Position numbers and translations under genes: made by a program | DNA from: Knufia peltigerae | Lineage: Eukaryota; Ascomycota; Eurotiomycetes; Chaetothyriales; Trichomeriaceae | Assembly: GCA_030247855.1 (NCBI GenBank) | Contig: JAPDRN010000027.1 | Span: 62,001 to 126,000, forward strand | Length of the DNA stretch: 64,000 nt | Reading direction: 5' to 3' | Notes under the pieces: generated by a model | Told to the model about the DNA's origin: nothing | Seen by the model: the letters and a program-made list of their open reading frames with translations, nothing else | Database searches by the model: none | Shown here: in pieces, positions 1 to 10,141 of the stretch | How positions within the stretch are numbered: the stretch's first letter is position 1 | Layout: each line of letters begins with the position of its first letter

Positions 1-1471
1 GCCGCCCCCCGATCTCGATGGGGGCAAGCACACCGCTCTCTAAAACCCTGCTGCCATCGACGCGAGAAGAGACGAATTAGGAGGGTGGCAAGAGGGGAAC
101 GGCGAATGTTGGCCTCGGGGTTTCGTAACGAGGTGCAGAGAGGTCCGATACGAGCATCGCCCGCCCAGCCTCAAGACATCCAAAGCCCAGATCCTGCTCC
201 TCACAACCTGGCGAGGGCGCGCGCAAGACCATCCCTAATTTGAGATCGCCCTTGAGAGATTGATGCTACCCGGACGCTAACACCTCTTCCCCGGTACTCC
301 GTACATACATACGTGCTTGGGATGAAAAATCGACATGGGGGGAAGACAGAGAGTGAGGCGAATTCGTTCTGTCACCGTGAACCAATCAAAAGCGACTCTC
401 TTGGGTATCGGGCAGCAAGACGGCCGGGAGGGCATGCATCGAGCCCCACGCCCTACACCGTACATCGAAGACTCTCTGCCGTCCCAGTTTCCCGCTGAAT
501 CTGCAAGCTCTATGGCGCACTGTATCTTGTTTACAATGGAGTACTCCCACGTTTTCAGGCCTTTCACTTTATGAGTGACCGAACTTATCCGTATCCGGCA
601 CTCTGAAAAGGTGGCCTGGATTACCGGCGCTCGCCTGGGTTTCGCGTGGACTCAAACGGCCGGAAGGGCTAGTCCGCCTCGCCGTCGATCCTGATAGGAT
701 CCGTCGAAAACGTCGTTTGGCACATCAGTGGCTTGCTTATTAGGGGGTCAAGTGGAAAGTCAGGTTTGACGCACCAAGGCACATGGATTCATAGTACGTG
801 GTCCAATACGGAGTACAAGTGCCTTGTCTTGCGATCCGCAGCGGCGTCGAAGTCCCTGTCCCTGTCCCCCAGCCTTATCACACCCCTAGCACGGGGCTAA
901 CGCGTTCGGCTTTGGCTTCAAACGTGAGAAGTCGTCGTGAGGCACCGACATCTCGTATTTCATGCAGGATATTCCGTGGTCGTCGACTCGCCGGTCGACA
1001 GCTCTCGAGTCTTGACGACGGTGGCGCACATCTCTGAGGCGGACAGGAAATGAGTCGCCAGGGCCCAGCAGGGGTGCGACCTTGTTTCTGCGTCAGAAGA
1101 GTCCATGGGCTGGCTGGGGGTTTGGGCATCTCCTCGAGCATCACGTCCGAAAAGTCGGTCCATCCTGTTAATGTCAAGGTAAATAAGTAGGCCGGGTGCC
1201 CCCAGGGTCATGTCCAGAACCATCAGCTCGGAAAGAACTCTCGAAATCGCCTGACTTTTTCGCTCGAGTGCCCAACACGTTCCGCTCACACTCATCGTCA
1301 CAGATCCTCATAAAAGCCACCTCCATCAGTTCAGTACAGCTGACTCGATACTACATTGCATCGTTACTGAGCGTCACCTACGCCACCCTTATTCATCCTA
1401 CATTGCCTCTTCACTGCTGTTGTTTTTTGTTTTCCTTTTCAGCACCACTGAAAGCCACGTCAAGATTCGAC
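1..1471. other. Intergenic / upstream region without a supported gene
   Basis: I see no convincing coding region here. The open frames are short, overlap on both strands and resemble no family I know. The last 150 bases before the serine hydrolase start are pyrimidine-rich, as expected of a fungal promoter and 5' leader. One TACTCCGTA-type word lies near 296-305. Confidence 0.5.
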
Positions 1472-3412
1472 ATGGACTACATCCTCACGAACGAATTTGA
1501 AGGTCGTGCGGAACATCTCATGAACACATTCCACGTCCCGGGCATCAGCGTCTCGACGACCACCGCCGAAAAGACCGTTTCCAAAGGGTTCGGCCGAGCC
1601 GACATCGAGGGCCGCCGAGGAGTGACATCTCGGACCATCTTCGAGTCCTCATCGGCCAGCAAGTGCCTGACTGCTGCTGCCGCGGCGACACTGGTTGCCA
1701 AGGGCCGCCTGGAATGGGCCACTCCCGTTCGAAGCATCCTCCCCGCCTTTCGCCTCCAAAACGAGGTCGAGGCCACGGTTCAGGACCTCCTGAGTCACAA
1801 CACCGGCATCCCGAACCATGCGTTCAGCCTGATGGATTGGACGGCGAGGAAGCCAGACACCCCCATCTCGGTCGCGGCAAAAGTTTGTCACCTGACGCCC
1901 GGGACCAGACGGGACGCCTACAGCAACCCGATGTACACGACGGCGTCGTTCTTGATCGAAGCTGTCTCCGGGGAGAAGTTCGCGTCGTACCTGACCGCGA
2001 ACGTCCTCGAACCGCTCGGAATGAAGTCGACGTATGTCCAGCCCGACGCCGTGCCCGCCGCCAAACGGCAACGCCGCGCCGGGCAATACGCGTGGCTGTG
2101 CAACACCTCCACCTTCACACCGGAGGACACCCCCGACAAGCCGGAATGTCAAGGCGCCAGCATGATGCAGAGCTCGACCGAGGACTATGCCAGGTGGCTG
2201 CGTGCCAACCTCGCCCGCGACCCCGCGCTCTTCGAGTGCCCCGAGATGTATGCGGCCCTCATGGAGCCGCGCACGAAGAACAACAACGCCAGACAACGCC
2301 CCCACTCGGGCCACGACGCCTTCTCCCTCGGCTGGAACGTCCGAGAGTACCGTGGGCGTCGCGTCTTGTACCAAGACGGTCGCACGGGCCGCGCAATGCT
2401 CGTGCCCGACGTCGAGGAGCCGTTCGGGATCGTCATCTTCGGCAACAGTGCCGGCGCCGAGGACGTGGCGGAGGTCCTGTGCATGGAGCTCATCGACCGA
2501 TCCCTCGGCGTCCCACGCGCCTCGCTCGGCCACTGGGAGCCTCTGCAAAAGGCGATCGCGAATGCCCGCCCGCTAGATGGCCTTTCATTGGAGCAAGTGA
2601 AAGAAGAAGCACGAACGTCGTGCATTGGACATTTGCTCAATGATCCCGACGTTGCAGACGACAACAACAACAGCAGCAGCAGCAGCAACCCATCATGGCA
2701 GTCTACCACGACGACACCATTCCCACTAACAGATTACACGGGCCGATTTCGAAACAAGGCGTACGGTGACATCTGGCTCAGCACCATTCAGACGCATCCT
2801 CTTCGTTCGAGGCCACGACCAGCAGCAGCAGCAGCAGGAGCAGAAGCAGGAAATGGCGCGGCGGCAGCCACCCGGCGGCCCATCGAAGCCACGACGCTCC
2901 AACTGATCGCACACGACCGGACCGAGCCGTTCACGCTGACGCTCGAGCCTTGTGGCTACTGCGACTGTGACCGCCACGAGGGGACCATGACCAAGTTCGT
3001 GGCCGTCCGGACCCAAGGTCGAAAGAAGGTCGATTGCATCCGCGTCGAGGCCTCGACGAGTTATGACCCGGTCGGTGGTGGCCCGGGATCGGACGTCCCC
3101 CCCACCGAAGTCGTCGACCCCGAGTGGCACTATCGGCCGAACATCAAGCGGATGGGTCTGGACTTTGAACGGGAGATTGGTTTCCCCGGCTTGGTGTGGT
3201 TCCAGAGAGCGTCGGTCATGGACGTGAGTGACAGCGACAGCGACAGCGACAGCGACAGCGAGGACGAGGACGAGGACGAGGAGGATGAGGAGGAGAAGAA
3301 GAAGAGAAAGATGTGGACCGAGTACGAGTCCGACATGCTTAAGCGGATGCCGCCTGAATTCAGAAGTTGCCTGCGTGGAGGCGGAGATATGAATATTCCG
3401 GGCATCTCATGA
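1472..3412 (+). CDS. Class C beta-lactamase-like serine hydrolase with acidic C-terminal tail
   Basis: Intronless, 646 aa. The N-terminal 400 residues match the beta-lactamase/transpeptidase-like fold (esterase/D-aminopeptidase type). The nucleophile motif SASK is at residues 61-64 (SxxK), and the YxN motif YSN is at 150-152 inside YSNPMYTTASFLIEAVSG. The third motif is not a clean KTG or HxG; YQDGRTGRA is the likely equivalent. No signal peptide is visible, so an intracellular enzyme is likely. An upstream in-frame extension to 1196 exists, but it reads as translated leader, so I chose the ATG at 1472. The C-terminal 230 residues are not part of the family. They contain Ser, Ala and Asn runs, then a Ser-Asp and Glu-Asp track followed by basic residues. 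In fungi such proteins include secondary-metabolite hydrolases and uncharacterised esterases; substrate unknown. Confidence 0.88.
   Translation: MDYILTNEFEGRAEHLMNTFHVPGISVSTTTAEKTVSKGFGRADIEGRRGVTSRTIFESSSASKCLTAAAAATLVAKGRLEWATPVRSILPAFRLQNEVEATVQDLLSHNTGIPNHAFSLMDWTARKPDTPISVAAKVCHLTPGTRRDAYSNPMYTTASFLIEAVSGEKFASYLTANVLEPLGMKSTYVQPDAVPAAKRQRRAGQYAWLCNTSTFTPEDTPDKPECQGASMMQSSTEDYARWLRANLARDPALFECPEMYAALMEPRTKNNNARQRPHSGHDAFSLGWNVREYRGRRVLYQDGRTGRAMLVPDVEEPFGIVIFGNSAGAEDVAEVLCMELIDRSLGVPRASLGHWEPLQKAIANARPLDGLSLEQVKEEARTSCIGHLLNDPDVADDNNNSSSSSNPSWQSTTTTPFPLTDYTGRFRNKAYGDIWLSTIQTHPLRSRPRPAAAAAGAEAGNGAAAATRRPIEATTLQLIAHDRTEPFTLTLEPCGYCDCDRHEGTMTKFVAVRTQGRKKVDCIRVEASTSYDPVGGGPGSDVPPTEVVDPEWHYRPNIKRMGLDFEREIGFPGLVWFQRASVMDVSDSDSDSDSDSEDEDEDEEDEEEKKKRKMWTEYESDMLKRMPPEFRSCLRGGGDMNIPGIS
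3227..3308 (+). repeat. In-frame GACAGC / GAGGAC microsatellite
   Basis: Tandem GACAGC hexamers pass into GAGGAC and GAGGAG triplets. They encode alternating Ser-Asp and then Glu/Asp runs at the end of the serine hydrolase, followed by a short KKKRK basic patch. Length changes in multiples of three would keep the frame. Confidence 0.85.
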
Positions 3413-5591
3413 AAAGAGAGAGTGAGTGAGTGAGTGAAAACTCCGGCGGCATTCCTTTTCAGATGACATTCTACAATTTTAAACCTCGCGTCGACAGATA
3501 TGGGATTGGCAAAAGAATGAATAACAACGGCGGGTTGGACTTTTACAAAAAAAAAGAGTTGGTGTTGGGGTCTAGAAAGCATTGGGCTAGCTATCCAAAC
3601 AGTCGTATGTAGCTTTGGTTGCCGTATGTATTGCCTCTTAACAAATGATAAGTCAAACAGAGGGAGACGGAGAACTACTCATCATCAAAGGGAGACTTGG
3701 TGCTGGTGCAAACTTGAAAATGTGCAGTACTGATGGCAGAAAATTGACTTGATGCGAGTGGAAGACCGACCATCACATTCTCAGTAAATTAATTGATACT
3801 CTGTAATGAGACATGGAACAAGCAATCAAAGCACAACATGTGACAATTAACTCTCTCTCTCTCTCTCTCTTTCTTTCTCTCTACTGTTATTATTACTCAC
3901 CGTGAGCACTCGAATTACCCCGGAACTCGCTGAAACTCGCTGAAACTCGAAAACTTCCAGATATATTTACCGTATGCACCATCTGACGAGCCCTAGAAAA
4001 CCAGACAAACAACACACACACACACACACACACACACTTATACACATATACATATATATACACATATATACACACTCAAAATTGTCTCGTCCTATTGCAC
4101 TGCTCGAAACGATGGGTGAGAGAAGATAGATTCGGTCAGTCACTGAGTCGCGCAGCCCTCCACACTAGTTCTTGTTCCTCGTGTACCAATAGTGATTTTC
4201 GTCCATGAGACATCTATTGTCGTGAGGTCCTGAGAAATACCAGCTTCTCCCCCCCTCCCAAAAACCCTCTTTCGGAGGCTGTTACTGTAGGACCATTTTC
4301 CGCGGCGCACAGTATTACACTCAACATCTTCATGACTAGAAAACGCATACCATCTGGCACAAAGATGGAGAGTTCTTCCGCTAGACATGTCTGACATATA
4401 TGACCTCGTCTCCAACACCCGAACGATCCATAAACTACTGCAAAACAAAAGAGAAACCATTGAACAAAATATCTGCAACTGAACCAGAAGAACCTTTCTT
4501 AGCGACAGACTTACGAGTATCTACGTGCCAAAACTACACATCGAGAATGAACGGTGTAGAGACAAGTCTGTCATCAGGATAATATCTATTTCCTATCTAC
4601 CTTCTCTTCTACAATGCCATTGGCAAGCTGATCTTCCAGGTAATAAAAGAGCCACCTCAAGGCCGTGGGCGTTCATCGTTGGAACAGATTGTTGGGTCAG
4701 GACAATATCGACCTGCTTGAATCTGGTCAATGACTGGGTTGCGTCGGGGAGCTCGTACATAGGCCTGACCATCGTCGCGATACCGGACGTACTCGTAGGC
4801 ATGTCGGGCATCATCACCGTCATGCAGTTGTTGTCCTCCACCTTGGTCTGATCCTCGTTCCTTTTCTTCAAAATTGTGCGTGATCGTCCACCCATTCTCG
4901 GTTATATTGGTCGACTCCCCGTCGCTGTGCAGGGTCGACCCGTCCGGAAAAGGAAAACGTGGATCGGAGTTGAGCATGCACATGGCGCTGGTGGTAGTCT
5001 TTTGGTGGTGTTCGTGACGCCGTTCGTGTTCGTGCTTGTCGGGCTTTGTGAATCGTACCTTTCCAGATGGCTCGGAGGAAACAGCGAGTGACTTACTCCG
5101 TACATCATTGTCAATTCTTCCGGGGCAACCACGTGACAGTAACGGTGCTGGCACAAAACACTCGTTGTGATGTTCACTTACCTAGACAGAGGCATGTACA
5201 TATACCTATGCAATGGCGATAGGTGCCACGCAACGCACACCAACCTCTGCATCACTCTCGAGGCTACCTTACCAGGTAAATATCAGTGATGTCCCCTCCT
5301 AACCTCTCGTCCCATTCCTTTGGTTTCAATATGAGTTGAATGGTAACCGACCACATGCGGGTAAGTCAAGAGACATTCTTAAGGACAGTGAGGATGACGA
5401 GGACCAAAACACTAACAAGGACAGTAAATCGGACTAAATTATTCAGGTAGCCTTGTACGTAATGCAGAGGTGGATGTGCGAAATACCTATCGTCCTCTCC
5501 AATCTCTTTCCGCTCATTCTGTCATACGTTGACCGTGTCCCAACAGCAAAAGGCGGTGACAAGTGTGTCACGTCACAAATATCATATCATG
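3413..5591. other. Intergenic region with microsatellites
   Basis: There is a CT tract at about 3851-3892, a CA tract at 4012-4037 and a TATACA-rich stretch just after it. On the minus strand between 4593 and 5154 two overlapping frames of 100 and 165 codons look mildly protein-like, but neither matches a family and no splice pair joins them. I do not call a gene, although a decayed one is possible. A TACTCCGTAC-type word is near 5096. Confidence 0.45.
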
Positions 5592-7157
5592 TCATACACC
5601 TCTCGCCGGCATGGTCGGTTCGACCTCGACATGCTGAGGTTGTTCATCCCCCTCTTGCACCGAGACAATCTGCTCGACGTGACCACCACCTTCGGGATTT
5701 TGATCAGCTTCCCACCTCAATCTCCTCACCCTCGCACGACGTCCAAACAGACCCAGACACAAAGGCAAGGGAGTGACGGCGATTGCCAGCACCGCCTGGA
5801 AGATCAAGGCACGCTTCATGTTGGAAGGCGGACTCGCGCCTTTACTGTCGTCCTTGCACGCGTTCATAACGACAATGAAGATGCCTCCCAAGATTTGCCC
5901 ACCGCACCAGCAAAGACTGCTCCCCAGCTCGGGACCGAGAGGGTAGTGCGTCTCGACGAGAAACTCGAGCACGACGGGCACCAGACCGAAGCTGGCAGCT
6001 CCCAAAATCGCGCAGACCACGTCGACGTAGGCCAGCGAGTGCGTCTGCGGGGCCCAGATGATGATCAAATACCCCACAGCCAAAAACGGGACGGCGCATC
6101 GGATGTACCACAGGTAAAACTTGTAGCGGTCGATGATGGGCGACGAGACGGCAGCGCACACGAGACCAACAACGATGAGAATGGCGCCTGCGATCCCGGC
6201 GTCCGTCTCGCTGAACCCGTACGGCTCTAGGATCTGATTGAGGAGGCTGGAAAAGGCGTTGAAGAAGCCGACATACACAATGAACGGAATGAACATGAGG
6301 TAGAACTCGACGCTGTGGACGAGTGTCTTCAGGTCATGCGTGAGAGACGCGCGGTCCATGTGGTCGGTGCTGCTGCCCGCCGAAGGCGGCGTTGGTGGCT
6401 TCGCGGGGATGAAAAAGGCCGGCACGCACGCCACCGACGAGATGATGCTGATGTACAAAACCATGTTGGGGATGTCGGACGGCTTGTGGGCCCAAAAGGG
6501 CGAGATGAGTTGACCGAGCGCGGCGCCAAACGGGTTGGCGAGGGACGCGAGAGCAGTGGCAGTCGTGCGTCCCGCCGCGCTGAACCAGAGGTTGCTGTAG
6601 GAGGTGGGCGAGGCTAGCACAAAGGGTTGCGCGAACCCGATGATCAACTGCCCGACCATGACGCCGGCAAAGTTGTTGGCCCGGGTCGCACCGTATTTGA
6701 CCCAGTTGCCCACGAGCAGCAACGCCGCGGAGGTGACGATGGCGGCTTTGGGCCCGTGTTTGTGCAGCACCCAAAACGTGGCGGGCGTGGTGACGCAAAA
6801 CGCAAACAGGAACGCCGTCGACACCCAGTTGATGTTGGTCTCGGACGTGTTGAAGTACTGCGCCGACGTCGACGAGACGGGCGCAAACGCGATCCAGTCC
6901 CATGACACGACAATGTTGAGGAGCGCGAGTTGCGCCAGGCCAAAAAACCGCCGTTTGTACACCTTGTACGGCAAGCTGGAGGTGGTCGAGATGCGCGACA
7001 GAGTGCGCCGTGCGGGAGACTGCCGGCGCATCATGGGATCGGATGACGATGATGATGATGTCGGACTTTCGTTGTTGTCGCTGGCGCGGTTGGGAGTTGC
7101 CGAGGTCGAAGTGGCACCCTCGCGTTGCTTGATTTTGCGATGCGCCGGGTTACCCAT
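5592..7157 (-). CDS. Major facilitator superfamily transporter, SLC49/FLVCR-like
   Basis: Single exon, 521 aa, with about 12 predicted membrane segments. A Ser-rich cytosolic N-terminus of about 65 residues precedes TM1, which reads YKVYKRRFFGLAQLALLN. The following region, WVSTAFLFAFCVTTPATFWV, and the loop LHKHGPKAAI resemble the SLC49 (FLVCR/MFSD7) branch of the MFS rather than sugar or drug transporters. Characterised animal members move haem, choline or ethanolamine; fungal members are mostly uncharacterised. The tail after the last TM is hydrophilic and acidic. The ATG at 7157 is the first in frame. A TATATATA stretch lies about 225 bp upstream. Family placement is from memory of TM1-TM3 and is less certain than the MFS call. 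Confidence 0.87.
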   Translation of the reverse strand: MGNPAHRKIKQREGATSTSATPNRASDNNESPTSSSSSSDPMMRRQSPARRTLSRISTTSSLPYKVYKRRFFGLAQLALLNIVVSWDWIAFAPVSSTSAQYFNTSETNINWVSTAFLFAFCVTTPATFWVLHKHGPKAAIVTSAALLLVGNWVKYGATRANNFAGVMVGQLIIGFAQPFVLASPTSYSNLWFSAAGRTTATALASLANPFGAALGQLISPFWAHKPSDIPNMVLYISIISSVACVPAFFIPAKPPTPPSAGSSTDHMDRASLTHDLKTLVHSVEFYLMFIPFIVYVGFFNAFSSLLNQILEPYGFSETDAGIAGAILIVVGLVCAAVSSPIIDRYKFYLWYIRCAVPFLAVGYLIIIWAPQTHSLAYVDVVCAILGAASFGLVPVVLEFLVETHYPLGPELGSSLCWCGGQILGGIFIVVMNACKDDSKGASPPSNMKRALIFQAVLAIAVTPLPLCLGLFGRRARVRRLRWEADQNPEGGGHVEQIVSVQEGDEQPQHVEVEPTMPARGV

Positions 7158-8639
7158 GATGGCTGACGGCGTCTAGGGATGCGCGGCGACGAAGAAACGA
7201 GCGAACGAGCCAGAGAACAGGAAAAACAAGAGAAGCCAGAGACATTAAATACAGCAAAGTCTCGTATCGTGGTGGTGTTTGAGAAACCTCGGCCAGCGAA
7301 AAGGTCCTCACGGCACCAGGTCGTTTTATGTCCAGGTAGTGGAGCGCGCAAACAAGCAACACAGCGTGATGATATATTGAGATGTATATATATGGTTGAC
7401 GACGGTGGCTTTTTATCGCCGTTGCTGTTGTTGTTGTCGTCGAGTTGAGGACATGGTTATCGAATATCGAACATCGAACAAAGACAGATGGCGCATGGGA
7501 CTCAAAAAAGGAAGGTGTCTCGTGAGGAGATGCGCAGAAGGGAATTGCCAATCCAAAGGAAGGTCCTTGTCATTCGACGAGTAGCAAAGGGATCCGAGCT
7601 TTTAGTGATGAAACCGTTACAAGACATCCAAGCCACTTTTACTCCGTACATGGTACAAATACAGTCTCTGGGTAGGTTTAGGTAAGCTTTTTACGGAGTT
7701 GTAGGCACTGGCGATCAGCGATCTGGTACTGGACTACTCTGTAGCCTAACAAGCGATGTAAGAAGTACTGTACGGAGTATCTCTAACAACGATGCGAGGA
7801 CTACGGAGTTTTCTAAGAGAGTCTTGACATTTGACCATCAATGTTTGAGCAATCCAGGGGGTCATAGAGAGTTGGAAGAGGTATTGGATTCAGCAAAGAG
7901 TACTCCGTACAACAGTATCTGTATGGCTTTCCTATACTCGTACTCCCACGGAGTATCACGTAGGTAGATAGATAGCTCTTATTGTTACGGAGTAGCCCCT
8001 CTGACTTCTAAGGTAGGTACTTGGTTACTCTCGAATCGCAATGGAATCTCACGATTCGGAAGATCCGGATATAAAAAAGTACTTGGTAACTGCAGCATAT
8101 TTAATCAAGCCTCGTTTCTTTTCTTCTGGTTTCCTCGAGCGTTAGGAATTCGACTTGACTTTTCAGAGCCGAAGAGAGTGTCAACGATGACACACACGAG
8201 ATAAACACTGTGACGTAATCCCATATTTATCCTACAATTAAAATCAAGCAAAAAGACGAGAACCACTTCTCTCAAAATGATCATGTGCTCTCGCATTGCG
8301 TTGTACAGTATCTGGGCCACCACTTTGGCCGACCTGCATCAGCGTTGACCCTTCTCTACAAAAGGACACCTGCCTTTTGGGGAGTGCGCCCCCATTCTCA
8401 GATCTTCTGTTCTGTCAAACATTCTTACGGTAAACCGTATTAGAGCCACTATCCGGGCAAGTTTGGAACAACACATCAGGCGTCAGCAGCCCTCTTAAGG
8501 ATAAGCCCTTCGGTCCTTCTGCCATTGTAGCATGACCTACACTGTGCAAACGACTTCTCCCAACGAACTCTTTACCTACAACCCACCATTGAAGATATTT
8601 CACTGATAGTAGAGGGCAATCGACGTGATCGAAACAGTC
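7158..8639. other. Intergenic region rich in TACGGAGTA words
   Basis: No supported gene. Several TACTCCGTA/TACGGAGTA words occur between 7640 and 7995, for example near 7642, 7771, 7903, 7953 and 7985. A TATATATA element lies at about 7385-7393. The region is AT-richer than the flanking genes. Confidence 0.5.
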
Positions 8640-9240
8640 ATGTCTAATAAAGACCGATTATATGTTTGTCTGTTTGCGAGAGGAGGTCAGCCTAAAATGC
8701 AAGGGCTTGAAGACACGTAAGTGCAGTCCAAATATTTTGGTAAATTTCTGAGAGATTGTTGAGTAATTACTCCGTACCAAGTACAGCTATCACTGGGCTT
8801 TGATGGTAGGCCCCAAGGTCGAAACACGAGAGAAAAAAGGTGTACGATACCATGCAAAAGAAAAGGTCACTTCGGACTGCGTACGTTGGGAGTTTGAGAA
8901 AAAATCCGTATCACTACGGCCAACAAGCATGCTCCTGGTGCGGGTTTTGATTGGCAAGGTTGACGATTCAGCTCGACTTGATGCGATCTTGCGCCAAACC
9001 CCTGTGAGGGACGGCACGGACGGTTGGAATTGCGTTTTCTGGCTGAAGGAAGCCCTAGAACGTGTCAGCAAGGACAAAAAGGCTCTCGGAACATGTGTCC
9101 TTGTGTGGGATACTATTCGCAAAACTGCCATGGACTACTGTAACCAAAAGAAAGCGGACGGCCGCTTTTCATCTGCGAAATTTGATCCGGACAGAGCCCC
9201 AACGTATGACCTTCTGGTGCGGAAGGAGATAATTGTCTAG
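8640..9240 (+). CDS. Small DUF6914-like protein, cassette copy 1
   Basis: Two exons, 8640-8716 and 8787-9240, 176 aa. The first exon encodes MSNKDRLYVCLFARGG. The intron of 70 nt has a GTAAGT donor and a CAG acceptor, and the frame joins to give TYHWALMVGPK. The protein then carries RVLIGKV, WNCVFWLKEAL and a C-terminal tail DGRFSSAKFDPDRAPTYDLL. This pattern (MSNKDRLY, YHWALMVGPK, a short basic segment, VLIGKV) is what I recall of the ascomycete family DUF6914; function unknown. No signal peptide or membrane segment. The gene is convergent with the APH-like kinase, with only 31 bp between stop codons, so the 3' UTRs probably overlap. A second copy of both genes lies at 54.5-56.1 kb. Confidence 0.85.
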
Positions 9241-9271
9241 GATGGAGAGCAGGTTGAGAAGGACATGGCGT

Positions 9272-10141
9272 TCAGAAATCTCCCCACCATCTCTGCCTAA
9301 TCTTCTCCATTTTGAGAGCTTCAGGCCAAGGGTCCAAGAATTGGTCAATATGTTCGGCCCAAAACATGTTCCTTGGATTGACTTGGTGCGCAGTTGTATA
9401 CTCCCAGTAGGGTGGCCACCAACCAGATGTTTCCCAATCAATGATACCTGTTATGTCCCCTTTATGTACCATGATGTTCAAGCTGCTCAAGTCACCATGA
9501 GTTAAAACGGGCGAACCCCATTCCTGCTTTTGCAGTTGAATCATTTCTGTGATATCTGGGTATCCAGGTGGGGCCTCGTCGACGCCGTTCCGAAGGAATC
9601 GGTGGAAATCATCGTTGTCGGCGAATGGACCAAAACGCTCCAGTCCGCACGGTAACCTGCAGTCCCATAGTGTTCCTCCGTCTACACCAGCTATTTCATT
9701 GCCCGGAGCTGGGACGGATCGCATTTCGAGCACCAACTCTCGTAGACGGTGCAGGATCTTTCCCCTGGATGAATCCGACAAATCCTTCCAGCTGACCGCG
9801 AGGCTTCTCCCGCGGAGTTTCTTCATTACAATGTACGTGATTCCTTTCCGTTCGAAAGCGCAGTACACCTTCGGAGTTGGGATCGACGTATGTTGTCGGA
9901 CAAACTGAAGGGTCCGTGCCTCTGAGAGCTCCCGAGATTCGCCATATTTGATGCAAAGCCAGGGATAAAGTCGGAGGACGGAGCGCTTCTGGGAGAGCCG
10001 GAGAAGGCGGACGGCGAGCAGGACCAGGAGACGACGTAGGTAGGTGTCGTTGATAGAGGCCGGTGAGGGCGCACCCGTCGAGGGAGTTTTGGCAACGTTG
10101 GAAGATGGGCTACGATCCAGAGGGAGGTGGTGTGTTTCCAT
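9272..10141 (-). CDS. APH/choline-kinase-like phosphotransferase, cassette copy 1
   Basis: Single exon, 289 aa. It belongs to the aminoglycoside phosphotransferase (APH) superfamily, which has a protein-kinase-like fold. The catalytic loop is THGDLSSLNIM, with H215-G-D217 and the Mg-binding Asn. The DFG-equivalent is GIIDWETSGWWPPYWEY, with D235. An N-lobe segment HTSIPTPKVYCAFERKGITY is typical of fungal members. The frame opens 3 bp earlier with a TTG, so I start at the ATG ending at 10141. Fungal APH-like kinases are numerous and their substrates are mostly unknown. The gene converges on the small gene at 8640-9240. It shares the order, orientation and C-terminal signature QRWWGDF with the kinase at 55.2 kb (QKWWGE there). 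Confidence 0.87.
   Translation of the reverse strand: METHHLPLDRSPSSNVAKTPSTGAPSPASINDTYLRRLLVLLAVRLLRLSQKRSVLRLYPWLCIKYGESRELSEARTLQFVRQHTSIPTPKVYCAFERKGITYIVMKKLRGRSLAVSWKDLSDSSRGKILHRLRELVLEMRSVPAPGNEIAGVDGGTLWDCRLPCGLERFGPFADNDDFHRFLRNGVDEAPPGYPDITEMIQLQKQEWGSPVLTHGDLSSLNIMVHKGDITGIIDWETSGWWPPYWEYTTAHQVNPRNMFWAEHIDQFLDPWPEALKMEKIRQRWWGDF

Noticed and set aside
1649..2548. Antisense frame of 299 codons across the serine hydrolase
   Set aside because: It is a shadow of a GC-rich coding sequence. Its composition is Arg/Gly/Val-rich with no family motif, while the sense frame carries SxxK and YxN.
2726..3130. Minus frame with a poly-Cys stretch
   Set aside because: Antisense of the Ala-coding GCA run in the serine hydrolase.
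4593..5154. Two overlapping minus frames of 100 and 165 codons
   Set aside because: Neither has a recognisable domain and no splice pair joins them convincingly. A decayed gene cannot be excluded, but there is not enough to call it.
5529..6230. Plus frame of 233 codons opposite the MFS gene
   Set aside because: Antisense to a clear 12-TM transporter; hydrophilic, Asp/Arg/His-rich and without motifs.
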